Source: Sciurus carolinensis (Eukaryota > Chordata > Mammalia > Rodentia > Sciuridae). Taken from it: a stretch of 64,000 bases of DNA. The notes under the pieces were generated by a model. That model worked only from the letters and a program-made list of their open reading frames with translations, had not been told where the DNA came from and did no database searches. Below are positions 48,880 to 59,850 of the stretch, piece after piece; positions within the stretch are counted from its first letter, which is position 1, and every line of letters begins with the position of its first letter. A program made the translations under genes and the position numbers. Location of the stretch: contig NC_062213.1 in the NCBI RefSeq assembly GCF_902686445.1, positions 7,685,241 to 7,749,240 on the forward strand, read 5' to 3'.

Positions 48880-49640
48880 AAGCTAATCATATACAGCAAC
48901 TGCCACATCTCCTGGTGAGTGACACTTCTTCCTAGTCTTCCCAACAAGGGTCTGAAACCTTTTACCAGAGTGACTGTACAATGAGAATACGTTCCTAGAC
49001 AGTCTGAGTATTAACAGAACTGATTCTGATCAAATGCTGCTCCACCAAAGACCACAGATCTGAGTGATCAGAGTTGGGCATGTGAAGTCAGGAGACAGAT
49101 GTATTTCTGGTCCTGGTCCATTGACAGTGGGCAGCGGACTGTAAATCCACAAAGTGCATTATTGCTCTAGTTGCTAGGTATCCCAATGGAGTGAGAATGA
49201 TCAGTCAATGGAAGTCCTCCTTTTGATCTGGTGACCCATGTGGTCAGAAACACAGAAATGAAGGGACTAATGAATGTGTGAAAACAGGGTGCCCCAAGCA
49301 GATGCAGAGCTGGCCCTCAGTGACCAGGCAGTCAAGAGGACACACTGTGGCATGTGTTCAAGTGCATCACTTTCCGTCTCAGGACTGCTCAGGGTATTCA
49401 TAAACAAAGGGGCCACAGGAACAGCATTTATCCACCACTTCACAACACTCTCCTCTTCTTGAGGAAGACTGGCTACTGCCATTGATGAGTGCCCAATATG
49501 CCAACAGCACAGAAGGGCCACAAGTCCCTGACATGACAATGTAACTGAAAGGACCACTAAATCCTGATAGTAAACTAATAATGGTTAGGGTTCCATTCAC
49601 ACGGGAATGGCTAGGAACTAACTATAAATTGGACATACAA
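48880..49640 (+). pseudogene. ERV-L type endogenous retrovirus relic (pol integrase part)
   Basis: At about 49466..49525 the plus strand encodes a CxxC integrase zinc-finger stretch (DECPICQQ) in a context matching ERV-L pol. The neighbouring sequence has stops and frame breaks, the histidine half of the finger is in another frame, and no open frame of useful length survives. It is a dead fossil antisense to KHDRBS3. The boundaries are estimates; the link to the MaLR-type LTR upstream is unproven, because MaLR elements normally lack pol. Confidence 0.5.
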
Positions 49641-50159
49641 TCTAGGTGAATTTGCCTCCCTCACTGCACACAAAACAGTGCTTCTATCATAGATCTCCCT
49701 TTGTAACAAAAAAGAAGTAGGATGATAGACTCTGGTCTATGGGTCTCACTGCTCACATCACAAACCTCATGACCAGACAGCCTCACTGGGACTGAATCAA
49801 GGTAGCAGCAAGGGTGGAGTGTTTTGCTATAAGATATACACAATTTCTCATCAACTGGCCAAAATATGGTTCCATTTTCTTCTATTGCAAGAAAAGATGA
49901 TTTAGGGGAACTGGAGTACCATCACTTGGGAGAGCAATGCCCAGTGAGTAGTGGGCATGCATTAGGATCATTTTGAACAATTTTGAGTTTCTACCCTAAA
50001 TATGTCTGGGAATCTTTACTTTTAAACTGTTTTCCTATACGTCTGACACAGGCTACACTTACCATTGCTATAGTGGAAAACCTAATGTAATAGTGTCAGA
50101 AAACTGGTTTTATTACCTTTGAGCCAAATAATACAATGAAAATAATGTCTCTGATTAAG

Positions 50160-50320
50160 CTAGATAATGACTCAAGCTCACTGAATCTGTTTTCTTATAT
50201 GTAAAATAAGGAAAATGTTGTCTTCTTCCATTTTCCTCAAGGAAAACAATGTAGAAAATATCTTGTGCTGTGCCTGACCCTCAGTGGCTGTTTGAAAAGC
50301 TAATACTGGTTATTTTTACT
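50160..50320 (+). mobile_element. MIR SINE fragment
   Basis: 'ctgttttcttatatgtaaaa' then 'cttgtgctgtgcctgaccct' follow MIR order. Confidence 0.45.
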
Positions 50321-50759
50321 ATAAAAACTATTGCTTTAGGTGGACTTTTTTTTGTGAAGAGACTGGATTTCATCTAAAAAACTTTCACAACTAAAACTCT
50401 CCTTGCCTAACATTTCATGGTAGATAATCATGGAATGTGGATTTGGTTTTCAGTAATGTAAACCTTTGAATAAGAAAACAAGTGATAAGAGAGATCAATG
50501 TAAGTGGCACAGAATATGATTTGTGGAAATATCTTTCAAAAATTTAAGAAAGTGATCAATAAAAATAACTTGGTAATTTTTAGCCTGTCAAAAAGCAGAA
50601 CATTTAATGTGAATACATCAAGGAAAACAATTATGTTTTAGAATAGTAAAAAATAATGGAAACACTTCAAATCAATTTTAATAACTTCACAAAATGCATA
50701 TAATATCAATTAAAGGTCAAAAAGAAAACTTAAATGTATATACATTATAAACTCAACTA

Positions 50760-50949
50760 CAGTCATGCATCACTTAACCCCAGGGATACATTCGAATAAA
50801 TGCACAGTTAGGCTTGTTCCTTACACTTGTTCCACGAGTGTTAAGTCCAAAAAGACAACCACAACATCACTAAGCAATTCAACCGCGCAGGACCACGGTC
50901 ACATATGTGGTGCGTCACTGCCAAAACACCACCATGCAGTACAGGACTG
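50760..50949 (+). mobile_element. 190-nt MITE with TA target duplication
   Basis: The ends are CAGTCATGCATCA and (reverse) CAGTCCTGTACTGCATG, flanked by TA at 50758..50759 and 50950..50951. This is the signature of a non-autonomous Tc1/mariner-type element. Confidence 0.65.
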
Positions 50950-51305
50950 TAAAAGAGCCTAAAGGACTGGTCTAAATGCAGTGAAGAGAGACCATGTGGT
51001 GACATTTATGTCTCTTCATCCTCATTTTAGTACTGTCACTACCTATAGGGTGACGTATTACTCTGGAACAAACAATAAAAGCATTAGCATTGTTTCAGAT
51101 GCAGGTTATAATACTATGAATGTTGAAACTGGTCAGTGACTTCTCTTTCTAAACAGCACACAGATAAATCACCTCACATCACGTTTCATACAGTTCCATC
51201 TGAGACCCCTGGTTAGCTTTCGTGACCCAGGTATTAACACGATGGATGATCTGAAGACCCAGGACACCACCCAGGAAAGCGGCCACTGAGTACGATGCAC
51301 ATTAC

Positions 51306-51422
51306 CTTTGCCTTGTCTCTCATGGAGCCTTTTCCCAGGATGGACATTTTTGTCAAGGTTTCTTCTTGTAACCGCTTCAGGGAATTGCCACGTGGACCCA
51401 AAAGCTTCCCCACAAAGTTGAA
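51306..51422 (-). CDS. KHDRBS3: KHDRBS3 exon 3: KH domain core with GXXG loop
   Basis: This 117-nt exon (39 codons, phase 0 at both ends) encodes the first half of the KH domain, from [12 protein letters not shown] to MRDKAK, about residues 70-108 of human KHDRBS3. The GPRG loop that grips the RNA backbone in KH domains is at 51387..51398. The acceptor is strong: a T-rich tract ending in TTTTTCCTAG just right of 51422. The donor is AAG|GTAATG at 51305 and below. As far as I recall the human protein, the exon is identical to it, which suggests strong constraint. Because the phase is 0-0, skipping it would keep the reading frame but remove the RNA-binding core. Identification is by direct reading and by continuity with exon 4. 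Confidence 0.95.
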
Positions 51423-51959
51423 CTAGGAAAAACAAACCAACCAACCACATTTGTAACAGTCTGTCTTAAAGCAGTGACACTGTAGCATGCAACATCACTC
51501 AATGAAAACCAGAATTCACCTTCCCGCTTTGTGCACATACTGCGAGGCCTTCCACAAACCATGCGAAGTGGAATTAATGACCAGAAGATTCTAAGAGATA
51601 TACTTTATGCCCATCCCTTTAAATTGTGAATAGACTTAATTCCCCATAATTCCTGACCTCTATCCTATCAACAATGAGCAGTGCTAAGAATGCAGATGAA
51701 GAATAGGCTATCAGATTCACTGGACATGCACTAGGCTGGCCACTATCCTTGCCTGGACTCCTCTGCACCATCAGCACCCAAAACTCAGTTCTCCAGCCAA
51801 CTTGTGGACGGACCTGGATGAGTTCTTGGGCACTCAGTGGAGACAGAAGCTTTACAACAAAATCCATTAACCTCTTCTAAAATAACCAGATATGAGAATG
51901 TAGCATTATTTAACCTGGATGCCTGCAGTTTATTTAATAAGCAGAGTGGAAATAAATTA

Positions 51960-52205
51960 AGAGGATGGCCTCTGAGGTTAGAATGTGATGCCTTAAAAGC
52001 CAGGTTTTCCACTTACCAGCTGAGTAACCCTGGGCAAGTTACCTCACCCTCTGTCTATGTCAGTTCCCTCATCTGTGAAAAAAGGAATAACAAGAGAACT
52101 GACTTATCCTCCTAGGGCTGTGCTGAGGACTAAGTGGGTCAATATAAATAAATCAATTTCACTTAGAACAATGCTTGGCAGAAAATAGATGCTCAATGAT
52201 AAATG
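51960..52205 (+). mobile_element. MIR SINE
   Basis: The best-kept MIR here: 'cttaccagctgagtaaccct', 'gggcaagttacctcaccctc', 'ttccctcatctgtgaaaaaa', 'tgcttggcagaaaatagatg'. Confidence 0.82.
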
Positions 52206-52213
52206 AACATATC

Positions 52214-52257
52214 GTTGGTTTTTTGTTGTTGTTGGGTTTTTTGTTGTTGTTGTTTTT
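52214..52257. repeat. (GTT)n-rich simple repeat
   Basis: Two GTTGTTGTT blocks within a T-rich run, forming the degenerate tail of the adjoining reverse SINE. Confidence 0.75.
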
Positions 52258-52436
52258 AACCAGGGATTTAACCACTGTGAGCCACATCCTTGGCCCTTTT
52301 TGTTTGTTTATTTTGAGACTGGGTCTCGCTAAGTTGCTTAGGGCCTCACTAAGTTGCTGCGGTTGGCCATGAACTTGCAATCCTGCCTCAGTCGTCAGAG
52401 CCACTGGGATTACGAGTATGAGTCACTACCCCTGCT
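52258..52436 (-). mobile_element. B1-dID SINE with internal duplication
   Basis: Reverse copy with a short ID arm, then a B1 arm in which 'ctcgctaagttgc' and 'ctcactaagttgc' are tandem. Confidence 0.82.
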
Positions 52437-54224
52437 TCAATTAATATATCTTGAATAAAATAATTTTACTAGAAATTCCATACAAATTTTAAATGCTTTA
52501 CTATAATTAAGGTAAATCACAAATGTTTCTGTTTACCAAACAGAAGCTCAACCTGTTCACCAGGAACAAACTGCTCTCTCTGCAATATTCTTGATTATAA
52601 ACTCATACAGTTGCCACTTCTTCAGTGATCTATCTGTGCCTCTGTTGTGTTTTACTGTTTTTAAAAGAAATAGCTTCCTGCTCTATCTAATTATGGCAAC
52701 TAAAATAATTTTCTTGAAATTAATTCTTTAAAAAATCAAAATGCTATTTTTCCTTGCCCACGTTTAGTTTTCTGGTCTTCAAACAAAACTCAAATATACA
52801 TTTTTAACCTTCACATGTAATTATATTTTGCTTTTCAATATTTAAATGTGCTTCAATACAAAAGTTATATTCCACAGTTTTTAAAGTTAAGAACTACTAC
52901 TACAAGTTGTGGGGTGGGGTCAGTGTGGTGACCCACCCACACATCCTATTCTTGCTTCCCATTCCTCGTTTCACCTCTTTGGAATTTCAATTATTTAGAT
53001 ACTGGACCTCCTGAGTTGGATCGTGAAGATTCTTCCTTATTTTTCCCAATTCTATTTTACTTTCTGGAAGATTCGACTCCATTTCTTATATATCTATAGA
53101 TTCTTTCATTTGTGCACTCAAATATTAAATCAATAATAGGGATTTGCTGTAGTTGCTTCCTTTTTTGGTATTTTGTTTTTATTTTGTGGAAGAAAACAGA
53201 GCTTATTTTCTTTCTGCAGAAGTTAATGGCAGTGGCCCCTCATGCTTTGGAATTCACAGCACATGCTTCTTCCAAAGGCTTCCTCCTTCGTTTTGAGAGC
53301 TGGCTCTTTGCACCTTCTGGACTGCCCTGAGATGCTGGATAACCCTCTGCTACCTGCTCTTCGAATCAGACTGCGGCTCTAGAATGCTGACTGGGGTTGT
53401 GCTTTCTCTGGCAGGGTTGATCACTGGTAGAGTACGCTGTGAACACGCAAGCCCACTTTTTCATTAAGCACTGCTCAAATTCCGTGACTATACTTCCTCT
53501 CTCTTGGGTACTGCATTTCACTGAAAGGGATCACCTAGTCTTCTGAGAGGAGACATTCGCCTGGCTACCAGATCCTGGGAACCCACTGTTCAGCCTGCAC
53601 ACTGTTCAGGATGCAATCCCCTTGTGCTCCTCGTGACATTGCATCCACGCACTCCGTCATTTTAGGGTGGAAGCCTCCTCTTTCTCGATCTCTTCGGAAA
53701 ACCCACTCTGCCTTTCACCAGGGTGTGGAAGGGCAGATGACTGGCCTCTCAGATGGGAAGAATGTCTGGCAATACGACAACTTGCAGGAACTTGCAACCA
53801 CACCGTCTTGTTCCAGTAGTATCCTCTAAATCCACTTTTCAGAAACTGAAATCTATAGTTCCTAAGATTCTGCAAGGTTCCCCCAACCAAGAAGCATGCT
53901 CTGGGTGAACACAGCAAGCTGAGGGCACCACATTCTCCAATTTTGAGACATGACCACCTACCCACAGGTCTGCAGGTACCAAAATTTTACTGACTTTATC
54001 TTTTGTTGTCTCACTCTTCCTTTCTATCTTTGCAGATGTCTTTATTCATTTCTATTAATTTTAGAAGGTTCAATGATGGAGTAAAAATGAATTTTTGTGA
54101 TTATATAGTCATATTCACATTGTGTCAAACATTTCCCAACTGATAAAAATTAAGAGGTGTTAGAAAACATCCAGTCTAAATATCCAAGTTTATAAAGAAG
54201 AAACTGACATCCACAAAAGAGTGT

Positions 54225-56150
54225 GATGTAATCAAGGTAACTCAATAAAACAGGATTCTGGCTGAACACACAGAAAGCAGTAAACATGACACACTGCATC
54301 AACAGAAGGAAGGACAGAACAATAAGATCACCTTAAAGATGCAGAAAGGCATTCAATGAAATCCAGCATCCTTCATGACAAAATCACTGAAGAAACCGGG
54401 AGCAGAAAGAACGTCTGAACATAACATAAGAAGCCAACCTTACACTGGACTAAAAAAAAGCTAAATACTTTCTCTCAGATCTAGAATAAGACAAGGAGGC
54501 TCACTTTTGCCACTTTCATTCAACACTGAATGGAAATCCTAGCCAGAGCAATCAGGTAAGAGAAAGTGTCAAAGTGCCACTATAGATGACATGATCTTAC
54601 ATAGCAAATCCCAAAGCAAAAAGCTATTAGAATAAATAATGGATTTAGCAAAGCTGAGCATACAAAATCACCATACCAAAATCAGCAGTGTTGCCATATG
54701 CCAATAGCCAATTATCTGAAACAAAAATCAGAAAAGCAATCTCATTTATAATAGCTATGATTAATAAATAAAATGCCTAAGAATGAATTTAATCAAGGAA
54801 GAGAATGGTGTCAACGATGAAACTGCAAAACTTGGGTGAAAGAATCCAAAGAAGACACATAAAACCCAAAAGGCATCCTGTTTATGGACTGGAAGAAACA
54901 ATGTTATTAAAATGTCCATACCACCAGAGCAGATTCAAGGCAATCCCTGTTAAAACACCAATGACATCCTTGACAGAAAAAAAAAAATCCCAAAACTTGT
55001 GTGGAACTTCAAACATCCCCAAACAGCCAAAGTCATCCTGAGCAAGAAGAACCGAAGCATGAGGCATTACACTGCCTGCCTACGTAATTTACTACAAAGT
55101 TAGAGTGATCAAACAGCACAGCTGTGGCACAAGAGCAGAAACAGGGACAGAGGAGCAGAACAGAGAGGCTGGAAGTACACCCACACATCTCAGCCAACTG
55201 ATCCTCAACCAGGCGCACACATCGCCCCACAGAGGAAGGGCAGTCTTTCTAATAAACGGTGCTGGGAAAGTTGGATGTCTAGCTGCAGAGGAAGAAAGTA
55301 GACCCCTGCCCTTTACCAGCCACAAAACCAACTCAGATTGACTGCAGAGAGGAGTGAAGGACCTCGAACTAGGAAAGCACTAGGTGAAAACAGGGAAATG
55401 CTTCAGGACATTGGAATGGGCACAGAAAGCAAAAGCAAAACAGACAAATGGAATTACATTGAAGACCTTCTGCACAGTAAAGGAAACGATAATCAGAATG
55501 CAGAGACAACCTAAAGAATGGAAGAAAATATTTGCAAACAATACCTCTGATAAGGGTTAATATCAAGAATACATAAGAAACTCAGAAAACTTAATGGCAA
55601 AAACATCTGATTAGAAAACATTTCTCAAAAAAAAAAAAAGACAAAAAATGGTTAATAAGAAAAAATGATCAACATGACTGATCAAAGTCAAATCAAAATC
55701 ACAATGAGGTTATCGGCTCACTTTGGTAAGAATGACATTGCACACTGTTGGTGGAAATGCAAACTGGCACAGTCATGGGGAAGGGTACCAAGGGTCCTCA
55801 AGATACTTAAATACACTACATAAGATCCCCCTACCGGGTTCACATCCAAAGGAAATGAAATCAGTACACAGAGAAGGCATCTGCACTTCCACGTTTATTG
55901 CAGCACCATTCACAACAACCTACGTGTACATCAACTGATGAGTGGATAAATATCATACATTTATACAAAGGAATACCAATGAACCATCACAAAGAAAAAA
56001 AAGGCTGCTGTTCTGTCAACATGCATGGAATGCAGTGCATTCTGTTAGGCGAAATAAGCCAGGCACAGGAAGACAATGCTTTGTGTGCTCACTCCTGAGG
56101 AGCGGAGGTCCAGGGATGGGAAAGCTTCATTAACTGTACTAAGTTAGGAG
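54225..56150 (+). mobile_element. L1 relic, ORF2 RT region to 3' end, 1.9 kb
   Basis: The longest uninterrupted L1 here. A worn RT active-site region encodes DDM at 54585..54593, followed by the ORF2 C-terminal part ('gcagtctttctaataaacgg', 'gaaaatatttgcaaacaata') and the 3' end ('cacgtttattgcagcaccat', 'gcgaaataagccaggcacag'). Many frame breaks. Confidence 0.85.
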
Positions 56151-56164
56151 CAAGGCGATTACGT

Positions 56165-56378
56165 GTTTTGATTTTGGTTTTGGTACCAGGGATTAAACCG
56201 AGGAATGCATAAACACGGGACACATCCCCAACACTTTTACACATTTTATTTAAAAACAGGGGCTCATTGAGCTGCTTAGGGCCTTCCTAAGTTGCTGAGG
56301 CTGGTTTTGAATTCACAGTCTTCCTGCCTCAGCCTCCTGAGCAGCTGGGATTACAGGTGTGCGCCATGGCACCTGGTG
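56165..56378 (-). mobile_element. B1-dID SINE with internal duplication
   Basis: Reverse ID arm ('tggtaccagggattaaacc'), then a B1 arm with two 'gctgcttagg/gttgctgagg' segments and 'gctgggattacaggtgtgcg'. Confidence 0.88.
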
Positions 56379-57747
56379 TGATGGATGTTTTAAAAGCCAG
56401 AAGAAATGACTTTTTTAATTTTAACCATAACAAACAATAAGTGTTTGAAGAGATATTTTAAACCTGATTTAAACATTATATAATGTATAGATGTATCAAT
56501 GCATCACTTGGTGCCCCATAAACACATACCACTCTTAGGTCTTTACTATCAACAAATAAATTAATTTTTATAAGCAGGTTTCAAAAATTGATTGTTGTCT
56601 ACTTTGGGAAGTTTGGGCCACTGTCAAGATGTCTACAAAAGTTTTGGTGAAGAAAGTCAAAAAATGAAGGAGCAGAGAGTAGGGAGAATGCTGGGCTGAG
56701 CCGAGAACTAATGATGCACCAAGGACATTCTATTTGCTGCTGTGATCAACTGTTTATATAATCAAGAAAAAAGAAGTCATAGGAGTCTATGTATTAAGGA
56801 CATAAAATCATTATACGTGATTTTGTAAACCCGTAGGTTTCTTTCTCCATCTAACGACTAGCCTTTTGTTCACAAAAAGTATCTATATGAACACTTTCAC
56901 AACCAGAAACACTAGTCCTTTCTTTGTTCTTGACTCTACTCAGCCCTACACTATGTGTCACTAGGCACTCTCTAATCCAATTAGCCCTCCTGAACACCAG
57001 ACTCTTGGTCTCCAGCACAGGGATGATGGCCCTACCACGGGTGTCTGTGTATGAACTGAGTAAGAAGACACATAAAAGATGCCTACGAGAGCCCTCAGCA
57101 GATCATCTACACTGGATGCCAAATTACTAAGTAAATGACCAATGAATTCAACTACTGTGGGCATATGGCATTCTCTCTGAAAGACACCCACCTAACACAG
57201 GAACTGACTCCCCTTCATTCACAAAGCTACTAAGGGAGGCAGCACACTGACAAGACAGGACCAGGTCCAAGCCACTCAGGCGGGCCAAGCACTGGATGCC
57301 TGCATGGACGCGGGGGATGGTGAGGCTCAGACCTAACTGTGCACCTGTCCTCAGAGCTGGGCCAAGCTGATGGCAACATTCTCGGCTGTTCTCTCGGCTG
57401 TTCACTCGGCTCTCAAGCTGCAGGTTGCGTCACCTCCCTCGGGCATTTGCAAATATCTAGCAAAGTTGTTTGGCTGACAATGATTGGGTTGCTAGTGGGA
57501 TTTCGTGTACTCCATGACAAAGGCCTTGATGTCACACATCAGAAACGATGGGCTGGCCTGCACAAGGAAGAAGCGCCCTGTGTAAAATGTCACCTGTGCC
57601 TGTTAAGAGATTCTACTCAGAAGACTCACCAATACCGGTGACCTTCTATTAGACTGGAAGCCCTCATTACTGTCCTCTTGGTTCATAAGTTCAGTTCCTC
57701 TGTGGATTCTATAAAATACCCTAATGTAGTTAAAAAACAAGATTAAG

Positions 57748-57925
57748 CTGGGTCTGGTGAAGCAAGCCTGTAAACTCAGTGACTTAAGAGGCTAAGGCAG
57801 GAGGATCCCAAGTTTGAAGGCAACCTAATCGACTTAGCAAGACCCTGTCATAAAAAGGGCTGGGGATGGAGCTCAGTGACAAAGAACACCGGGTATAATC
57901 CCCAGTACTGCAAAACAAACACCAG
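57748..57925 (+). mobile_element. B1-dID SINE
   Basis: Both arms are present ('gggctggggatggagctcag'). A separate long A run at 57955..57976 may belong to its tail. Confidence 0.85.
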
Positions 57926-57954
57926 AAACCAAACAAACAAAACTCCTAAGAATT

Positions 57955-57976
57955 AAAAAAAAAAAAAAAAAAAAAA
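57955..57976. repeat. Poly-A run
   Basis: About 22 nt of A, close to the SINE ending at 57925. Confidence 0.85.
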
Positions 57977-58389
57977 TCTCTTGAGTTCGCCAAAGTCAGT
58001 ACTCTCAAGAAAAGTCACAAATGATATCTGAACCCTTTAGGCGACATTTTCCCAGCCATGGTCCTGCAAGCTCTCCGCAGGGTCTGCTGCTCTGGACTTC
58101 TGAGGAAGTCACGGGGATGTGCTCCTCTAACCAACCCGAGCACAGCAGCCCCAGGCCTCAGTTTGACCACACCTACCAGTGTGGTGGTTCGTGAAAGCCT
58201 TTAGACTCCAGGTTGCTGGGGAGATGAAGACAGCCTGCAACGTGCTGAGCACAGCCACAATGCTGAATGTCACTTGGGAGTTGTCTGCGTTCAAGAACAG
58301 CAGTGACGGGTCAGAGCTCTGCAAAGGACCTCTCCTCCCAGATGATGAAGACGAGGCCCACAGACAACCATGGATTTGCTTATGACAAG

Positions 58390-58806
58390 GCCAGACACAG
58401 ACCCTCTAAATTCCTGTTCTTTATCCCGTAAAAGAGTAGACACATTCTGTCCACGGATCAATCAGAAAAGGCCATATGCCCCGAGCTGACTAAACTTTAG
58501 TTTGGCTTTTCTGCCTGGTTCCCTGAAATATGTTTTTCCCACAACCTGAGCCAGAAGAGAAGCCCCTTGGAAAAAGGGCCAAGTTCAGATAAAAGACTGC
58601 TGCTGCTGCGTCCTGCCATAGCTATCCATTCCTCCCACCTGCCCATACCTGGCCGCCTCCTCACTTCCGCCATAAAAGCCCTGTCTGCTTGCCTCTAAGA
58701 GGTACCTACAGCCTCACACTCAGCCAGATCTTCCCCTGCTGCAGCAGATCCTCTCTGAATTACAGCAATAATCCTTTCAAATAAAGTCTCTCCTTATTTA
58801 ATTACA
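58390..58806 (+). mobile_element. Probable solo retroviral LTR
   Basis: In LTR order: a TATA-like 'cataaaagccctgtctgctt' near 58670, a C/T-rich stretch, the poly-A signal AATAAA at 58780 and a 'gtctctcctta' tail ending near a CA. This is the U3-R-U5 layout of a class I or similar LTR. No gag, pol or env reading is adjacent. The family and left edge are uncertain. Confidence 0.5.
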
Positions 58807-59619
58807 GATTTGTTTTTTATTTAACAACTATATTCTGCAAGATAGATTGTAACAACAATACATTTCGATATTCATTTTATAAAAAATTTCACGTGTCTAA
58901 GTAAATTCATTACTCCATTAATCAATATGCTATGCACTTACTAGTAATTTCATTTGTTCATCTGCATTGAAGGTGAAATGTTCTCATTTCTAAGACCAAT
59001 GGTTTTCTCATATACAACAAACACTGAAATTGTAAATAGAAACAAATTTAAGTCTTTATGAAAGTGTCAAACCAACAACAGTGAGAATATTTGAGTTTCA
59101 CTACGAAATGTTTGTATAAGTTACAACAGCTATATTTTTCATTGGCAAAGACCAAGTGCCTTTCTGACCTAGTCCTAATTGAGCTAAACTCTATTTGTGG
59201 CTTGACAATGTTCCCTGGGGAACAATTAAGTTAAGCTGTCATTTCACAAACAACTCAACCTGAAGAACATGGCATGGTCTCCATTAAAAGGTTCCCCTTT
59301 CCCTTAACTGGGTACTCATCAAAAAACTGAGAGTTGAACAAAAGGATGTTTTACTGATCTCTAACTCAACACTCGAGGCAACTGCTAACCCTCTCCACCA
59401 CAGCTTCAAACCTGTTCTTTCAGAGTCTGCCGCCTGCAAGGTGCCCTCCACACAGTGATTCACACACTCACCAATGTCCTCTGAGGCACTGGCCAGGTCT
59501 TCTCTGCTCACGCTCTACTCTAACACCTGGCAGGAAGGGTACTAATGAATGCTTAACGAACTAATTGTTTTAAATCGTAACAATTTTACCTCTGAATTAT
59601 CACTTAAAACTCCATTTTT

Positions 59620-59850
59620 CTCCTGCCTACAACCACCACCCTAGTCCAGACCATCATCTCCTCTCAGGCAGCCCACTGAAGAGTTCTCTCTGCGTCCACT
59701 TCTGTCTCCTCTGTCAGCGATGTCTTTCTGAGACACCAGGCTGACCACATTCTCTCTACATAGACCTCTTCTGTCCTGCTACTTGATGTCCTGTCCTCCT
59801 AAGCAAGCCTGCTCACCTTCTAGCCACTGCTCCTGCCTCTGACTTGAGCC
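59620..59850 (+). mobile_element. L2 LINE fragment
   Basis: 'ccagaccatcatctcctctc' followed by C/T-rich 'cttctgtctcctctgtcagc'-type sequence resembles the L2 3' body. Confidence 0.4.

Larger units (their letters stand above)
45498..51305 (-). other. KHDRBS3 intron 3
   Basis: A 5.8-kb intron with an L2 3' end, MIR copies, a MaLR-type LTR, an ERV-L pol relic and a complete small MITE. No feature was recognised in 46040-46560, 46830-47290, 47520-48080 and 50330-50750; these are A+T-rich intron sequence. Confidence 0.85.
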
